Positions 16,728 through 24,900 of a stretch of 37,850 bases of DNA are shown here, piece by piece. The notes under the pieces are model-generated. The model ran no database searches. It was not told the origin of the DNA and worked only from the letters and a program-made list of their open reading frames with translations. Position numbers and translations under genes: made by a program. This DNA comes from a virus: positions 1 to 37,850 of the IMG/VR virus record IMGVR_UViG_3300007555_000016, one strand, 5' to 3'. Each line of letters opens with the position of its first letter. Position 1 is the stretch's first letter.

Positions 16728-18317
16728 ATGGAATTAAATCAATTATTAGAAAGCTCTAACACTTTCAAAAGCGTACAAGCAGATGCTGCTCGTTTAGCTG
16801 AGAAATGGAGCGCTTCTGGATTGTTAGAAGGTATCTCTGATGAAAAGCACGCTGGTAACATGGCTGTTATTCTTGAGAACCAAGCTAAACAAATCGTAGC
16901 AGAAGCAAACGCAACTCAAGCAGGAGGCTCAGGCTTTACTGCAGGCCAAGGAGAAAACTGGGCTGGTGTTGCTTTACCACTTGTGAGAAAAGTATTCGCT
17001 CAAATCGTAGCGCAAGACTTCGTAAGTGTACAACCAATGAACTTGCCTTCTGGGCTAGTATTCTACTTAGACTTTAAGTACGGTACTGGAGTAAACGGAA
17101 GAGCAGATGGCGAAAACATGTACGGTAACGTAACTGATGGAGCTAACAAAATGGGAGAAGATGTAGACGTTTCTGGAGGTCTTTATGGCGCTGGACAATT
17201 CGGATACACTATCAACCAAGTAACTGGAACTGAAGCTGCTGCAACAGTACAAGCTGCCTTATTGAAAGATGTAGGCTTTGACGCTGGATTAACATTAGCA
17301 GATTACGAAGCGGTATTAATACCTCTTTCTTCTATCCCAGCTTACGACGCAGAAGGAATTAGAGCATTTGAATTAAGTGCAGAATCTGGTTCAGCTGTAA
17401 TCCACAAGCAATTTACTAAAATTTCTGGGTCTAACCTAGTATTAGTACAATCTGCTGCAGGAGGTGTAAACAACTCTGACAACGTACAAGTAATCTACCA
17501 CAAACAACCAACTGATAACACAAGAGGTGACTTTGAGGCTGATTCAACTGTAGCTGTTGATACTTCAATTAGTATTCCAGAGATCGATGTTAAATTGCAA
17601 TCTGAGGCAATTGTTGCTAAGACAAGAAAGCTAAAGGCGCAATGGACACCAGAATTTGCACAAGACCTTAACGCATATCACTCAATCGATGCAGAAGCAG
17701 AATTGACTTCACTATTAAGTGAATACATTTCTATGGAAATCGATTTAGAGATTTTAGATATGTTGATTAAAGGTGCTGTAACTACTGAAAGATGGTCTGT
17801 TGAAAACAACAAGAACTTCCAAGGTGGTGCATGGACTGCTGCTACTTCTGATTTCTACAATACTCAAGGACAATGGTTCCAAACTTTAGGAACTAAAATC
17901 CAAAAAGTATCTAACAAGATTCACCAGAAAACATTAAGAGGTGGTGCTAACTTCCTAGTATGTTCTCCTTCAGTTGCTACAATCCTAGAATCAATTCCTG
18001 GATATGCTGCACAAACTGACGGAAACCAAGATAAGTTTGCAATGGGAGTACAAAGAATCGGAAGCTTAGCTTCAAGATTCCAAGTATACAAAAACCCTTA
18101 CATGACTGAAAACACAATCCTTATGGGATATAGAGGTTCTCAGTTCTTGGAAGCAGGTGCTGTATATGCTCCTTATGTACCATTAATGATGACTCCTCTA
18201 GTATACGATCCAGAAACCTTCACTCCAAGAAAAGGTTTAATGACTCGTTACGCTAAGAAGATGATCAGACCAGAATTCTACGGAAAAATCTTTATCTCTG
18301 ACTTAGATCAGATCTAG
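16728..18317 (+). CDS. 23: Major capsid protein (gp23-like)
   Basis: The shell protein of the head, 529 residues, close to T4 gp23 in length. It has the T4-type regions: an N-terminal pro-piece, ENWAGVALPLVRKVFAQIVAQ and VQPMNLPSGLVFYLDF, the central AKTRKLKAQWTPEFAQDL plus HSIDAEAELTSLLSEYIS (near residues 298-335), and a C-terminal part with GAVYAPYVPLMMTP and TRYAKKMIRP. A likely maturation cut is after Glu59 (QIVAE|ANATQ), close to the Glu65 site of T4. A second E-containing leader (LLE at 6-8) resembles other leaders here. Codon use leans to C-ending codons (AAC, TTC, TAC) more than the neighbours, fitting high expression. An intrinsic terminator follows 25 bases after the stop. Confidence 0.96.
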   Translation: MELNQLLESSNTFKSVQADAARLAEKWSASGLLEGISDEKHAGNMAVILENQAKQIVAEANATQAGGSGFTAGQGENWAGVALPLVRKVFAQIVAQDFVSVQPMNLPSGLVFYLDFKYGTGVNGRADGENMYGNVTDGANKMGEDVDVSGGLYGAGQFGYTINQVTGTEAAATVQAALLKDVGFDAGLTLADYEAVLIPLSSIPAYDAEGIRAFELSAESGSAVIHKQFTKISGSNLVLVQSAAGGVNNSDNVQVIYHKQPTDNTRGDFEADSTVAVDTSISIPEIDVKLQSEAIVAKTRKLKAQWTPEFAQDLNAYHSIDAEAELTSLLSEYISMEIDLEILDMLIKGAVTTERWSVENNKNFQGGAWTAATSDFYNTQGQWFQTLGTKIQKVSNKIHQKTLRGGANFLVCSPSVATILESIPGYAAQTDGNQDKFAMGVQRIGSLASRFQVYKNPYMTENTILMGYRGSQFLEAGAVYAPYVPLMMTPLVYDPETFTPRKGLMTRYAKKMIRPEFYGKIFISDLDQI

Positions 18318-18342
18318 GATAACCCCTTAGAGTAATATTAAG

Positions 18343-18366
18343 AGAGGCCTTCGGGCCTCTTTTTTT
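18343..18366 (+). terminator. Strong intrinsic terminator after capsid gene
   Basis: A perfect 7-bp stem AGAGGCC / GGCCTCT with a TTCG tetraloop (18350-18353) is followed at once by a run of T (18361-18366). It lies 25 bases after the major capsid stop, so it should end the scaffold-capsid transcript before the PhoH gene. It is the only textbook terminator I see in the window. Confidence 0.93.
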
Positions 18367-18371
18367 ATGTC

Positions 18372-18385
18372 CTATTTATAAGTAA
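18372..18385 (+). promoter_or_regulatory. Promoter-like motif CTATTTATAAGTAA
   Basis: Sits directly after the terminator and 45 bases before the PhoH ATG. The 14-base string is repeated exactly at 19107-19120, also in front of a gene. Placement right after a terminator makes a promoter role more credible here than at the other copies. Confidence 0.55.
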
Positions 18386-18416
18386 TAAAGATTCTATCTT
18401 AATTTATAAAAGACAT

Positions 18417-19103
18417 ATGGCAAGTAAACCTCACACCGACGAAGTTTTCGTCGAAAAAAGAAGACCAAAACGCCCGATTAAATTTAACGTTCAACTAAAT
18501 GATGAACAAAAAGAAGCAAAAAAGTTAATACTAGACAATCCAGTAACAGTACTAAAAGGAATGGCAGGTAGCGGTAAAACGCTAGTAGCAACACAAGTAG
18601 CTTTAGATCTACTATTTACCAAACGTATAGATAAGATTATTATAACAAGACCAACTGTAGCTAAAGAAGATATAGGTTTCTTACCAGGAGATCTTCAGGC
18701 TAAAATGGACCCTTGGTTAGCCCCTATCTATCATAACTTATTCATGTTATATAATGAAGAGAAGGTAAAGAAGGAAATGGAAGCAGGTAATATAGAAATA
18801 GTACCTTTTGCATTTATGAGAGGTAGAACATTTTTAAACTCTTTTGTAATAGTTGATGAAGCACAAAACGTAACTCATCCTCAAATGGAAACAGTTATAG
18901 GCAGATTAGGTAAAAATTCTAAGATGTGTATATGTGGAGATATGGCTCAAATTGACTTAAGAGATAAAAGAGAGACTGGATTTTCTTTCCTTTCTAGACT
19001 TGAAGAACAAGTAAAAGGTTTCGTTACTCACTCATTAGCACAGAATCATAGGCATGATATTGTCGCACCTCTATTAGAAGTATATAAGACCTTCAGAGAC
19101 TAA
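18417..19103 (+). CDS. phoH: PhoH-like P-loop ATPase
   Basis: A 228-residue protein of the PhoH family, common in marine phages. The ATPase core shows Walker A GMAGSGKT (48-55), the family motif RPTVAKEDIGFLPGD (from residue 78), Walker B FVIVDEAQN with Asp147-Glu148, and a sensor-like region ICGDMAQIDL. PhoH proteins bind and hydrolyse ATP and have been linked to RNA metabolism and phosphate stress; the role in phage infection is unsettled. It sits alone between the capsid terminator and the neck genes, with a promoter-like motif on each side, so it may be expressed separately. There is no fused RNase domain. Confidence 0.93.
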   Translation: MASKPHTDEVFVEKRRPKRPIKFNVQLNDEQKEAKKLILDNPVTVLKGMAGSGKTLVATQVALDLLFTKRIDKIIITRPTVAKEDIGFLPGDLQAKMDPWLAPIYHNLFMLYNEEKVKKEMEAGNIEIVPFAFMRGRTFLNSFVIVDEAQNVTHPQMETVIGRLGKNSKMCICGDMAQIDLRDKRETGFSFLSRLEEQVKGFVTHSLAQNHRHDIVAPLLEVYKTFRD

Positions 19104-19106
19104 CCA

Positions 19107-19120
19107 CTATTTATAAGTAA
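19107..19120 (+). promoter_or_regulatory. Promoter-like motif CTATTTATAAGTAA before neck genes
   Basis: Identical 14 bases to the copy before PhoH, here 23 bases before the ATG at 19130. An exact 14-mer in two intergenic gaps strongly suggests function; the start-site distance differs, so the initiation point is not fixed by this alone. Confidence 0.55.
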
Positions 19121-19129
19121 AACTAAGCA

Positions 19130-20272
19130 ATGGCAAATGTAACTATATGGAATGGCTCAGCTACATTCAACTCAGGAGATACTCCTTTTGGGTTTTATGA
19201 TACTGATACCTCCTTTCAAACCGATGCTGTAAAAGTAGCTAAATTTGTAGGTACCCGACTTGGGTATCCACTTATGGATGTTGAATTGCAACAAGAACAA
19301 ATGTTTGCTTGCTTTGAAGAAGCAGTAACTACTTACGGAAATGAAGTCTTTCAATATAAGATAAGAGAAAATTACTTAAGTCTTGAAGGAGGCTCAACAG
19401 GTAGTTTAGTAAATAATCAATTAGTAGATCCTTCTATTAGTAGAATAGTAGAAATATCTAAACACTACGGTACTGAAGCAGGTGTTGGAGGTAACGTAAC
19501 TAAATACAGTGGCTCAATCACAGTAAATAAGAATCAACAGACATATAACTTAAATGAATGGGCTGATGATCAAGGAATAACCGGAGGTATAGAAGTAAGA
19601 AAAGTATTCTATCAAGCACCTCCTGCAATACTAAGGTATTTTGACCCTTATGCTGGAACCGGAACAGGAGTACAGTCCTTAATGACTGCTTTTGATTTTG
19701 GTAGCTTTAGTCCTGGTGTTAACTTTTTAATGATGCCTACTTCATATGATATATTAAAAACTCAAGCAATTGAATTTAATGATCAGATAAGAAAATCTAC
19801 TTATACTTTTGAATTAGTAAATAACCAATTAAAATTATTTCCTATTCCAGCTGGAGAAGGGAAGATGTGGTTTGAGTATTATAAAGTAGACGACAAACAA
19901 AAACTCAACTATAAAAATAATCCAGGACTGATAACAAGCATATCAGAAGTACCTTACGAAAATCCTCAATACAGACAGATTAATAGTGTAGGACGTCAAT
20001 GGATCTTTAATTATAGTTTAGCTCTCGCTAAAGAAGTATTAGGGTATGTAAGAGGAAAGTATCAGACGGTACCAGTACCTGGTTCAGAAGCTACTTTAAA
20101 TCAAGCAGATCTATTAACTGATGCAAGAGCAGAAAAAATAGCTCTACTAACACAGCTTAGAGAGACTTTAACCTCAACAGGTAGATCAGCTCAATTAGAA
20201 GCACAAGCTAAAGAGTCAGAAGATGTAGAAAATATCTTAAAATCTGTACCAATGACTATATACGTAGGATAA
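19130..20272 (+). CDS. Neck / head-completion protein (gp13-like)
   Basis: A 380-residue protein without membrane segments. The C-terminal helical part with WIFNYSLALAKEVLGYVRGK, YQTVPVPGSEATLNQADLL and LLTQLRETLTSTGRS (from about residue 290) is a pattern I recognise from proteins annotated as T4 gp13-type neck proteins in marine phages. The N-terminal half is more divergent (DVELQQEQMFACFEEAVTTY is an early helical motif). In T4, gp13 and gp14 form the collar that seals the packaged head and accepts the tail. Its place after the head genes and before a gp14- and a gp15-like gene agrees with that. The last base is shared with the next ATG. Confidence 0.72.
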   Translation: MANVTIWNGSATFNSGDTPFGFYDTDTSFQTDAVKVAKFVGTRLGYPLMDVELQQEQMFACFEEAVTTYGNEVFQYKIRENYLSLEGGSTGSLVNNQLVDPSISRIVEISKHYGTEAGVGGNVTKYSGSITVNKNQQTYNLNEWADDQGITGGIEVRKVFYQAPPAILRYFDPYAGTGTGVQSLMTAFDFGSFSPGVNFLMMPTSYDILKTQAIEFNDQIRKSTYTFELVNNQLKLFPIPAGEGKMWFEYYKVDDKQKLNYKNNPGLITSISEVPYENPQYRQINSVGRQWIFNYSLALAKEVLGYVRGKYQTVPVPGSEATLNQADLLTDARAEKIALLTQLRETLTSTGRSAQLEAQAKESEDVENILKSVPMTIYVG

Positions 20273-20571
20273 TGAAACTTACAGACATCATATTAGAAAT
20301 AGAATACAGAACTTACGAAGCTATGGTTCAAATAACCTTTAGTGACGATGGGCCTACTGGATATGATGATGCTATAAGAGCTTTACCTGGAGTAACAACT
20401 TGTACTATTGCATCAGAAAACTCAGATGCTAATAAGGCAACATATAAAATTAAAATAATAAGCCAGAAAGAACCCGCAGAGGCTTTTGCAGCGCTAAAAG
20501 CAAATGCTACTTCCAAGTATAGTGGTATAGTTGCAATAGAGGTAGGTGAAAATACAATAGAAGAGAAGTAA
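20272..20571 (+). CDS. Small protein (99 aa) with ILE leader between neck genes
   Basis: The 99-residue protein starts MKLTDIILEIEYRTYEAMVQ; I-L-E at 7-9 makes it one of the four near-identical leaders. After residue 15 the pattern of strands and helices (MVQITFSDD, YDDAIRALPGV, TCTIASE, ATYKIKIISQ, AFAALKANA, GIVAIEVGE) suggests a beta-alpha-beta-beta-alpha-beta ferredoxin-like fold, as inferred from hydrophobic periodicity. No enzymatic motif. It is embedded between two neck genes with one-base overlaps on both sides (TAATG), so its production is probably coupled to theirs. It may be a minor virion component; function not known. Confidence 0.65.
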   Translation: MKLTDIILEIEYRTYEAMVQITFSDDGPTGYDDAIRALPGVTTCTIASENSDANKATYKIKIISQKEPAEAFAALKANATSKYSGIVAIEVGENTIEEK

Positions 20572-21050
20572 TGCTATTTGGATCTAACAGAGACTTTGAC
20601 TTATTAGTCAATATTAACCGTGAACTACTACAAGATATAGTAGAACAACAGGTATTGTACCATAAGCTCAGTTTAGAAGATACAGATGTTAACTTATATG
20701 GTGAAGCATTACAGAAGTCGTACTGGAACGCTTTAAAGCTTGCTTGTCTAATAACTAGAGGTGATCAAGTAGTAGATATTCAAGAATTTGGTCCTGATTT
20801 AGGAAGAGAAGCATCATTTGCATTTATAAGACAAGATTTAGTTGACTCTAATATGGTTCCAGAAGTTGGAGATATAGTAGAATGGAATAACGACTATTAT
20901 GAAGTAGATACAGTTAGAGAGAATACTCTTTTCTTAGGTAGAGATAAGTCTTACAATTTAGCCGGTAGCGGATTTGGTTCTTCTCTGTCTATTATAGTAG
21001 ATTGTCACTTAACAAGAGCAGATAAGGTAGGATTAACAGAAGTTAGATAA
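20571..21050 (+). CDS. Neck protein candidate (gp14-like)
   Basis: A 159-residue protein, shorter than T4 gp14. The early block FDLLVNINRELLQDIVEQQV then YHKLSLEDTDVNLYGEALQK, a beta-rich middle with VGDIVEWNNDYYEVDTVREN, and an ending IIVDCHLTRADKVGLTEVR resemble proteins annotated as gp14-type neck proteins in T4-like marine phages. The assignment rests on that resemblance and on its position after the gp13-like gene. A role in joining head and tail is expected. Alternative: a head-tail connector of another kind. It starts on the last base of the preceding stop and is followed one base later by the next gene. Confidence 0.6.
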   Translation: MLFGSNRDFDLLVNINRELLQDIVEQQVLYHKLSLEDTDVNLYGEALQKSYWNALKLACLITRGDQVVDIQEFGPDLGREASFAFIRQDLVDSNMVPEVGDIVEWNNDYYEVDTVRENTLFLGRDKSYNLAGSGFGSSLSIIVDCHLTRADKVGLTEVR

Positions 21051-21051
21051 G

Positions 21052-21903
21052 ATGGCAGATAAAAAACCTATACCTAAGTCACAAGAAGAACTTAGAAGAC
21101 AGCAATTTAAAGCTTACTCACCAGAATCAGGGGAGGTAAGACAAAAAAGCGGTCCTACTGATCAACAAGACAGAGCTAAACAGGTAAGCCGTAAAGGTGA
21201 TGATGTAAAAAACTTTTCTGTAGGTATAAAAGACATAGATGAAGCTATATACTACTACTTTAACGAAGTTCTTCAACCAACCGTAACACAGAACGCTAAA
21301 AACATAAAGGTACCACTTGTATATGGTTCTCCTGAACGTTGGGCATCCATGCAGAAAGACGGTTATTACCGCGATAAGAATGGTAAGATGCAAGCACCGT
21401 TAATAGTATTTAGAAGAGACAGTTTAGAGAAGAATAGACAGTTAGGGAATAAAATGGATGGTAATAATCCAATGAACTATGGAATATACGAAAAAAAGTT
21501 CTCTAAGAAGAATGTATATGATAGATTTGGTATTCTAAACAATAGAACTCCCGTTAAAGAGTTTTACGCAGTAGCTATACCTGATTATGTTAACATTACT
21601 TACTCATGTATTATATATACCGACTATGTAGAGCAGAATAATAAGATTGTAGAGGGTATTAACTTCGCATCTGACTCATATTGGGGAGATCCAAGTAAGT
21701 TTTCATTCAGAGCACAAATAGACACCTATACTACCTCAGCAGAGATAGTTCAAGGTAACGATAGAATAATAAAAACAGAATTTAGTATTAAATTACTAGG
21801 GCATATCATAACTGACGCCATTAATGCACATGCACATAATAGTAAAAAGTTCTATTCTAAAGGAGAATTAAAATTCGGTGCTGAAACAGAGAGTAATCTT
21901 TAA
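21052..21903 (+). CDS. Tail-completion / sheath-stabiliser candidate (gp15-like)
   Basis: A 283-residue protein with a charged, probably disordered first 50 residues, then VGIKDIDEAIYYYFNEVLQP, VPLVYGSPERWASMQKDGYY and APLIVFRRDSLEKNR, and a C-terminal beta region with VNITYSCIIYTDYVEQNNK and FSFRAQIDTYTTSAEIV. This layout, a peptide with YG.PERW then an IVF(R/K)RDS strand then a late sheet with II-Y-(T/N) and IVE, parallels gp15 proteins of T4-like phages that stabilise the tail sheath and dock the neck. The resemblance is pattern-level only. Position after gp13/gp14-like genes agrees. A promoter-like gap follows, ending the neck cluster. Confidence 0.55.
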   Translation: MADKKPIPKSQEELRRQQFKAYSPESGEVRQKSGPTDQQDRAKQVSRKGDDVKNFSVGIKDIDEAIYYYFNEVLQPTVTQNAKNIKVPLVYGSPERWASMQKDGYYRDKNGKMQAPLIVFRRDSLEKNRQLGNKMDGNNPMNYGIYEKKFSKKNVYDRFGILNNRTPVKEFYAVAIPDYVNITYSCIIYTDYVEQNNKIVEGINFASDSYWGDPSKFSFRAQIDTYTTSAEIVQGNDRIIKTEFSIKLLGHIITDAINAHAHNSKKFYSKGELKFGAETESNL

Positions 21904-21912
21904 CATCACTAC

Positions 21913-21922
21913 CTATTTATAT
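21913..21922 (+). promoter_or_regulatory. Promoter-like motif CTATTTATAT before first tail-fibre gene
   Basis: In the 73-base gap at 21904-21976, 64 bases before the ATG at 21977. It is the same motif as at 9434. The remaining gap sequence is A/T-rich with no strong stem. Confidence 0.45.
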
Positions 21923-21976
21923 AAAATGGCGTATAAATGCCGGGTTTCAACTAGATTTAATAAACTAATTTAACAA

Positions 21977-24900
21977 ATGGCGAAGTTTACCGGCGCATTA
22001 TCAGGATCATTAGCTTTCATGAAGGGAGGAGTCGCTCAGACTCAATTAGTTCCTGGTGCTCAAAGTCTTAATCTTACTGGTTCATTTAATATTACTGGTT
22101 CTCAACTTACTTTCAACGGTAGGGATGTAATGGCTACGATAGATTCGCTTCAAGCAGGGGCTAATCCTAATATTGGTTCATTAAGACTACATTCTGCATC
22201 TATTAACCTTTATACTCAATCTAATGATCAAAGAGTAGAAAGATTAGAGGCAGTTACAGGTAGTATACCTAACTTAAATGCTGCTACCTCATCATATTTT
22301 CTTAAAGCTGATAGTTCTAACATCATATCCTCTTCTTTACAGATAGATGCACTTGGATATAATAGAGATGTTATCTCATCTTCAGCACAAATATATAATT
22401 TAGGGTATAGAAAGGATGTATTAAGTGGATCTAAGCAAATACTTGACTTAGGATTCGTTACTTCCTCAGATATCGCTAGATACTCAGATTTAACCAACGT
22501 TCCAGGTGGTATTATTAGCTCTTCTGCTCAAGTAGGTACATTAGGCTATATAACTGGTTCAACTTATTTAGATTTAGTAAATATTCCTAGTAATATAATG
22601 TCTGGCTCTAGTCAGATATCAACTAACTTACTAGATACTACAGTAAACTTCGGTACTGGATTAGTTTCAGCATCAGCTTTTAAAGGAGACGGTTCAGGAT
22701 TAACTGGTATTGCAGTAGATACTATAAGTTCTATAAGATCAGACTTCGATCAGACAGGATCTGTTAGTATTACTCATAGTTTTAACACTCAGAACGTAAA
22801 TGTAACAGTTTATGATGAGAATGGATTCCAGTATATACCTGCTTCTACCCAATTAGTAGATAATAACAACGTAAAGGTAACTTTCGCTGAATATTCAACA
22901 GGACACGTAGTTGTAACTGTTGGAGGACATATATTTTCTGGTTCTGTAGAGTATAGCTCTGTATTAAACACACCAACTAACCTTATATCATCATCACAAC
23001 AGATATCTGACTTAGGATTTGGAGGAGCTTCTGTAGTAAGTGCTGGAACAGTATCATCTTCTGCACAGATAATAGACTTAGGGTTCATAACCGGTAGTGT
23101 ATACTCAGATATTATTAATACCCCTAGTGGAATTATTAGTAGTTCACAACAAATTACTGATTTATCATTCTTAACATCAGCATCAGCTGCATTAGCTGGA
23201 TTTGGTGAAGGAGGAGCAAGTGTTTCACCAGGTACCGTATCATCATCATTACAAATAGCTGGATTAGGCTTCATAACCGGTTCAGTACAAGCAGATGTAG
23301 TAGGATTAAACGTCTTTTCTGGCTCTATACAGAGTCAAGTAGATGGTTTATTAGCAGCTACATCATCATATGCTGTAGGATCACATTCAGACATAAATTC
23401 TCTTAATAGCTTTACAGGATCTATACAATCTCAAGTAAATCATATTAATAGTGTTACTGGATCTTTCTTAACATCAGCAGTAGACGGCACTATATCAGGT
23501 TCTACACAGATATCTGACTTAGGGTATATTACTTCTGCATCAGCAGCATCATTAGGCTTTGGATCTGGTGGTTCTGAGACTTCAGCAGGTACTATTTCAT
23601 CGTCTTTACAAATAATTAACTTAGGATTTATAACTGGATCAGAGCAATCTGATGTTACTGGTTTAAATACCTTTACTAGTTCAATACAAAGTACAGTAGA
23701 CGGCTTATTAGCTGCTACTTCTTCATATGCAGTAGGTTCTCACTCAGATATCAGTGGGTTAAATTCAAAAACAGGTTCTTACGCTACTTCTGGTTCGAAT
23801 ACCTTTATAGGGAACCAGATAGTAAGCGGAAGTATCATTCCAGAGTCAAGTATTAACGATTTAGGTAGTGCATTAGCACCATTTAGACATTTATATGTTA
23901 CTTCTGGGTCTGTTAAGTTTATGAATCCAGATGGTACCGAACAATCAGCATTTAATAACCAATTTGACGGTAATAGAGTAGTATCTAACACAGATCACCC
24001 TTTATTTAACTCTTTTAATCCAGGTAGCTCAGGAACAATAGAAGATTTCTTAACAGCAGTCTTTTATCCTAATACAGCACCAACTATTACTACAGGAAAT
24101 CAAGTAATTGAAGAGTATACTGCAAATGCTTCATCAATAGTTACCATAACCGGTACAGATGCTGAATCTCAGAGTATTACCTTCAGTATTGATGATTCTT
24201 ATACAGATGGATTTGTAATAGTTGATAATGGAGTATTAAAATTAAATACTGTACCAACAGCAACTGCATTTAACACGGATAATAGAGGTGATGGAACTTT
24301 AGCTCACCCAGTAGTAGTAAAAGCAACAGATACAATAGGAGCTTCTTCTACTAAAACAATATATATTAGAGTTACACCAAATGCTGCTCCTATATTTAGA
24401 GAAAGTAGCATTTCTGGTAACCAAATAACATCATTTAGTACTTCAAGAAACGAAAATGCAAGCTCAGGAGAAGTTACTAAGGTATATTTTACAGATACAG
24501 AGAGTGATAGTATAACTATCAATTCAGGTTCAGATCTTAACGGACATTTTAGTATTATTAAATACCCTACTTATGTAGCTATAAATCAAGTCACTGCTTC
24601 TCTAGATTATGAAAGCATTACTTCTTATAATATGTCTATTACAGCATCAGATGCTCATTATGAAGCAGGTCAAGATGCAGATTCGGTTACTTCTTTACCC
24701 ATTACTATTAACGTAACAGATAATACTCAACCAACAGTCAATAATCAGACTCTGAGTACTATAAATGAAAATAGCTCAGCAGGAACTACAGTAGGAACAA
24801 TAACAGCTACAGATCCAGAAGGAGATACTATAACTTTTAAGAATGCTACATTATATAGTTTAGAAGTTGACGGTGGAGAAGTAAATACAGGTTCATATTC

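Noticed and set aside
21926-21973. A 15-codon mini-ORF (ATGGCG to TAA) after the promoter-like motif
   Set aside because: Too short to support; the product is unremarkable and no coding bias can be tested. A leader peptide is not excluded, but there is no positive evidence.
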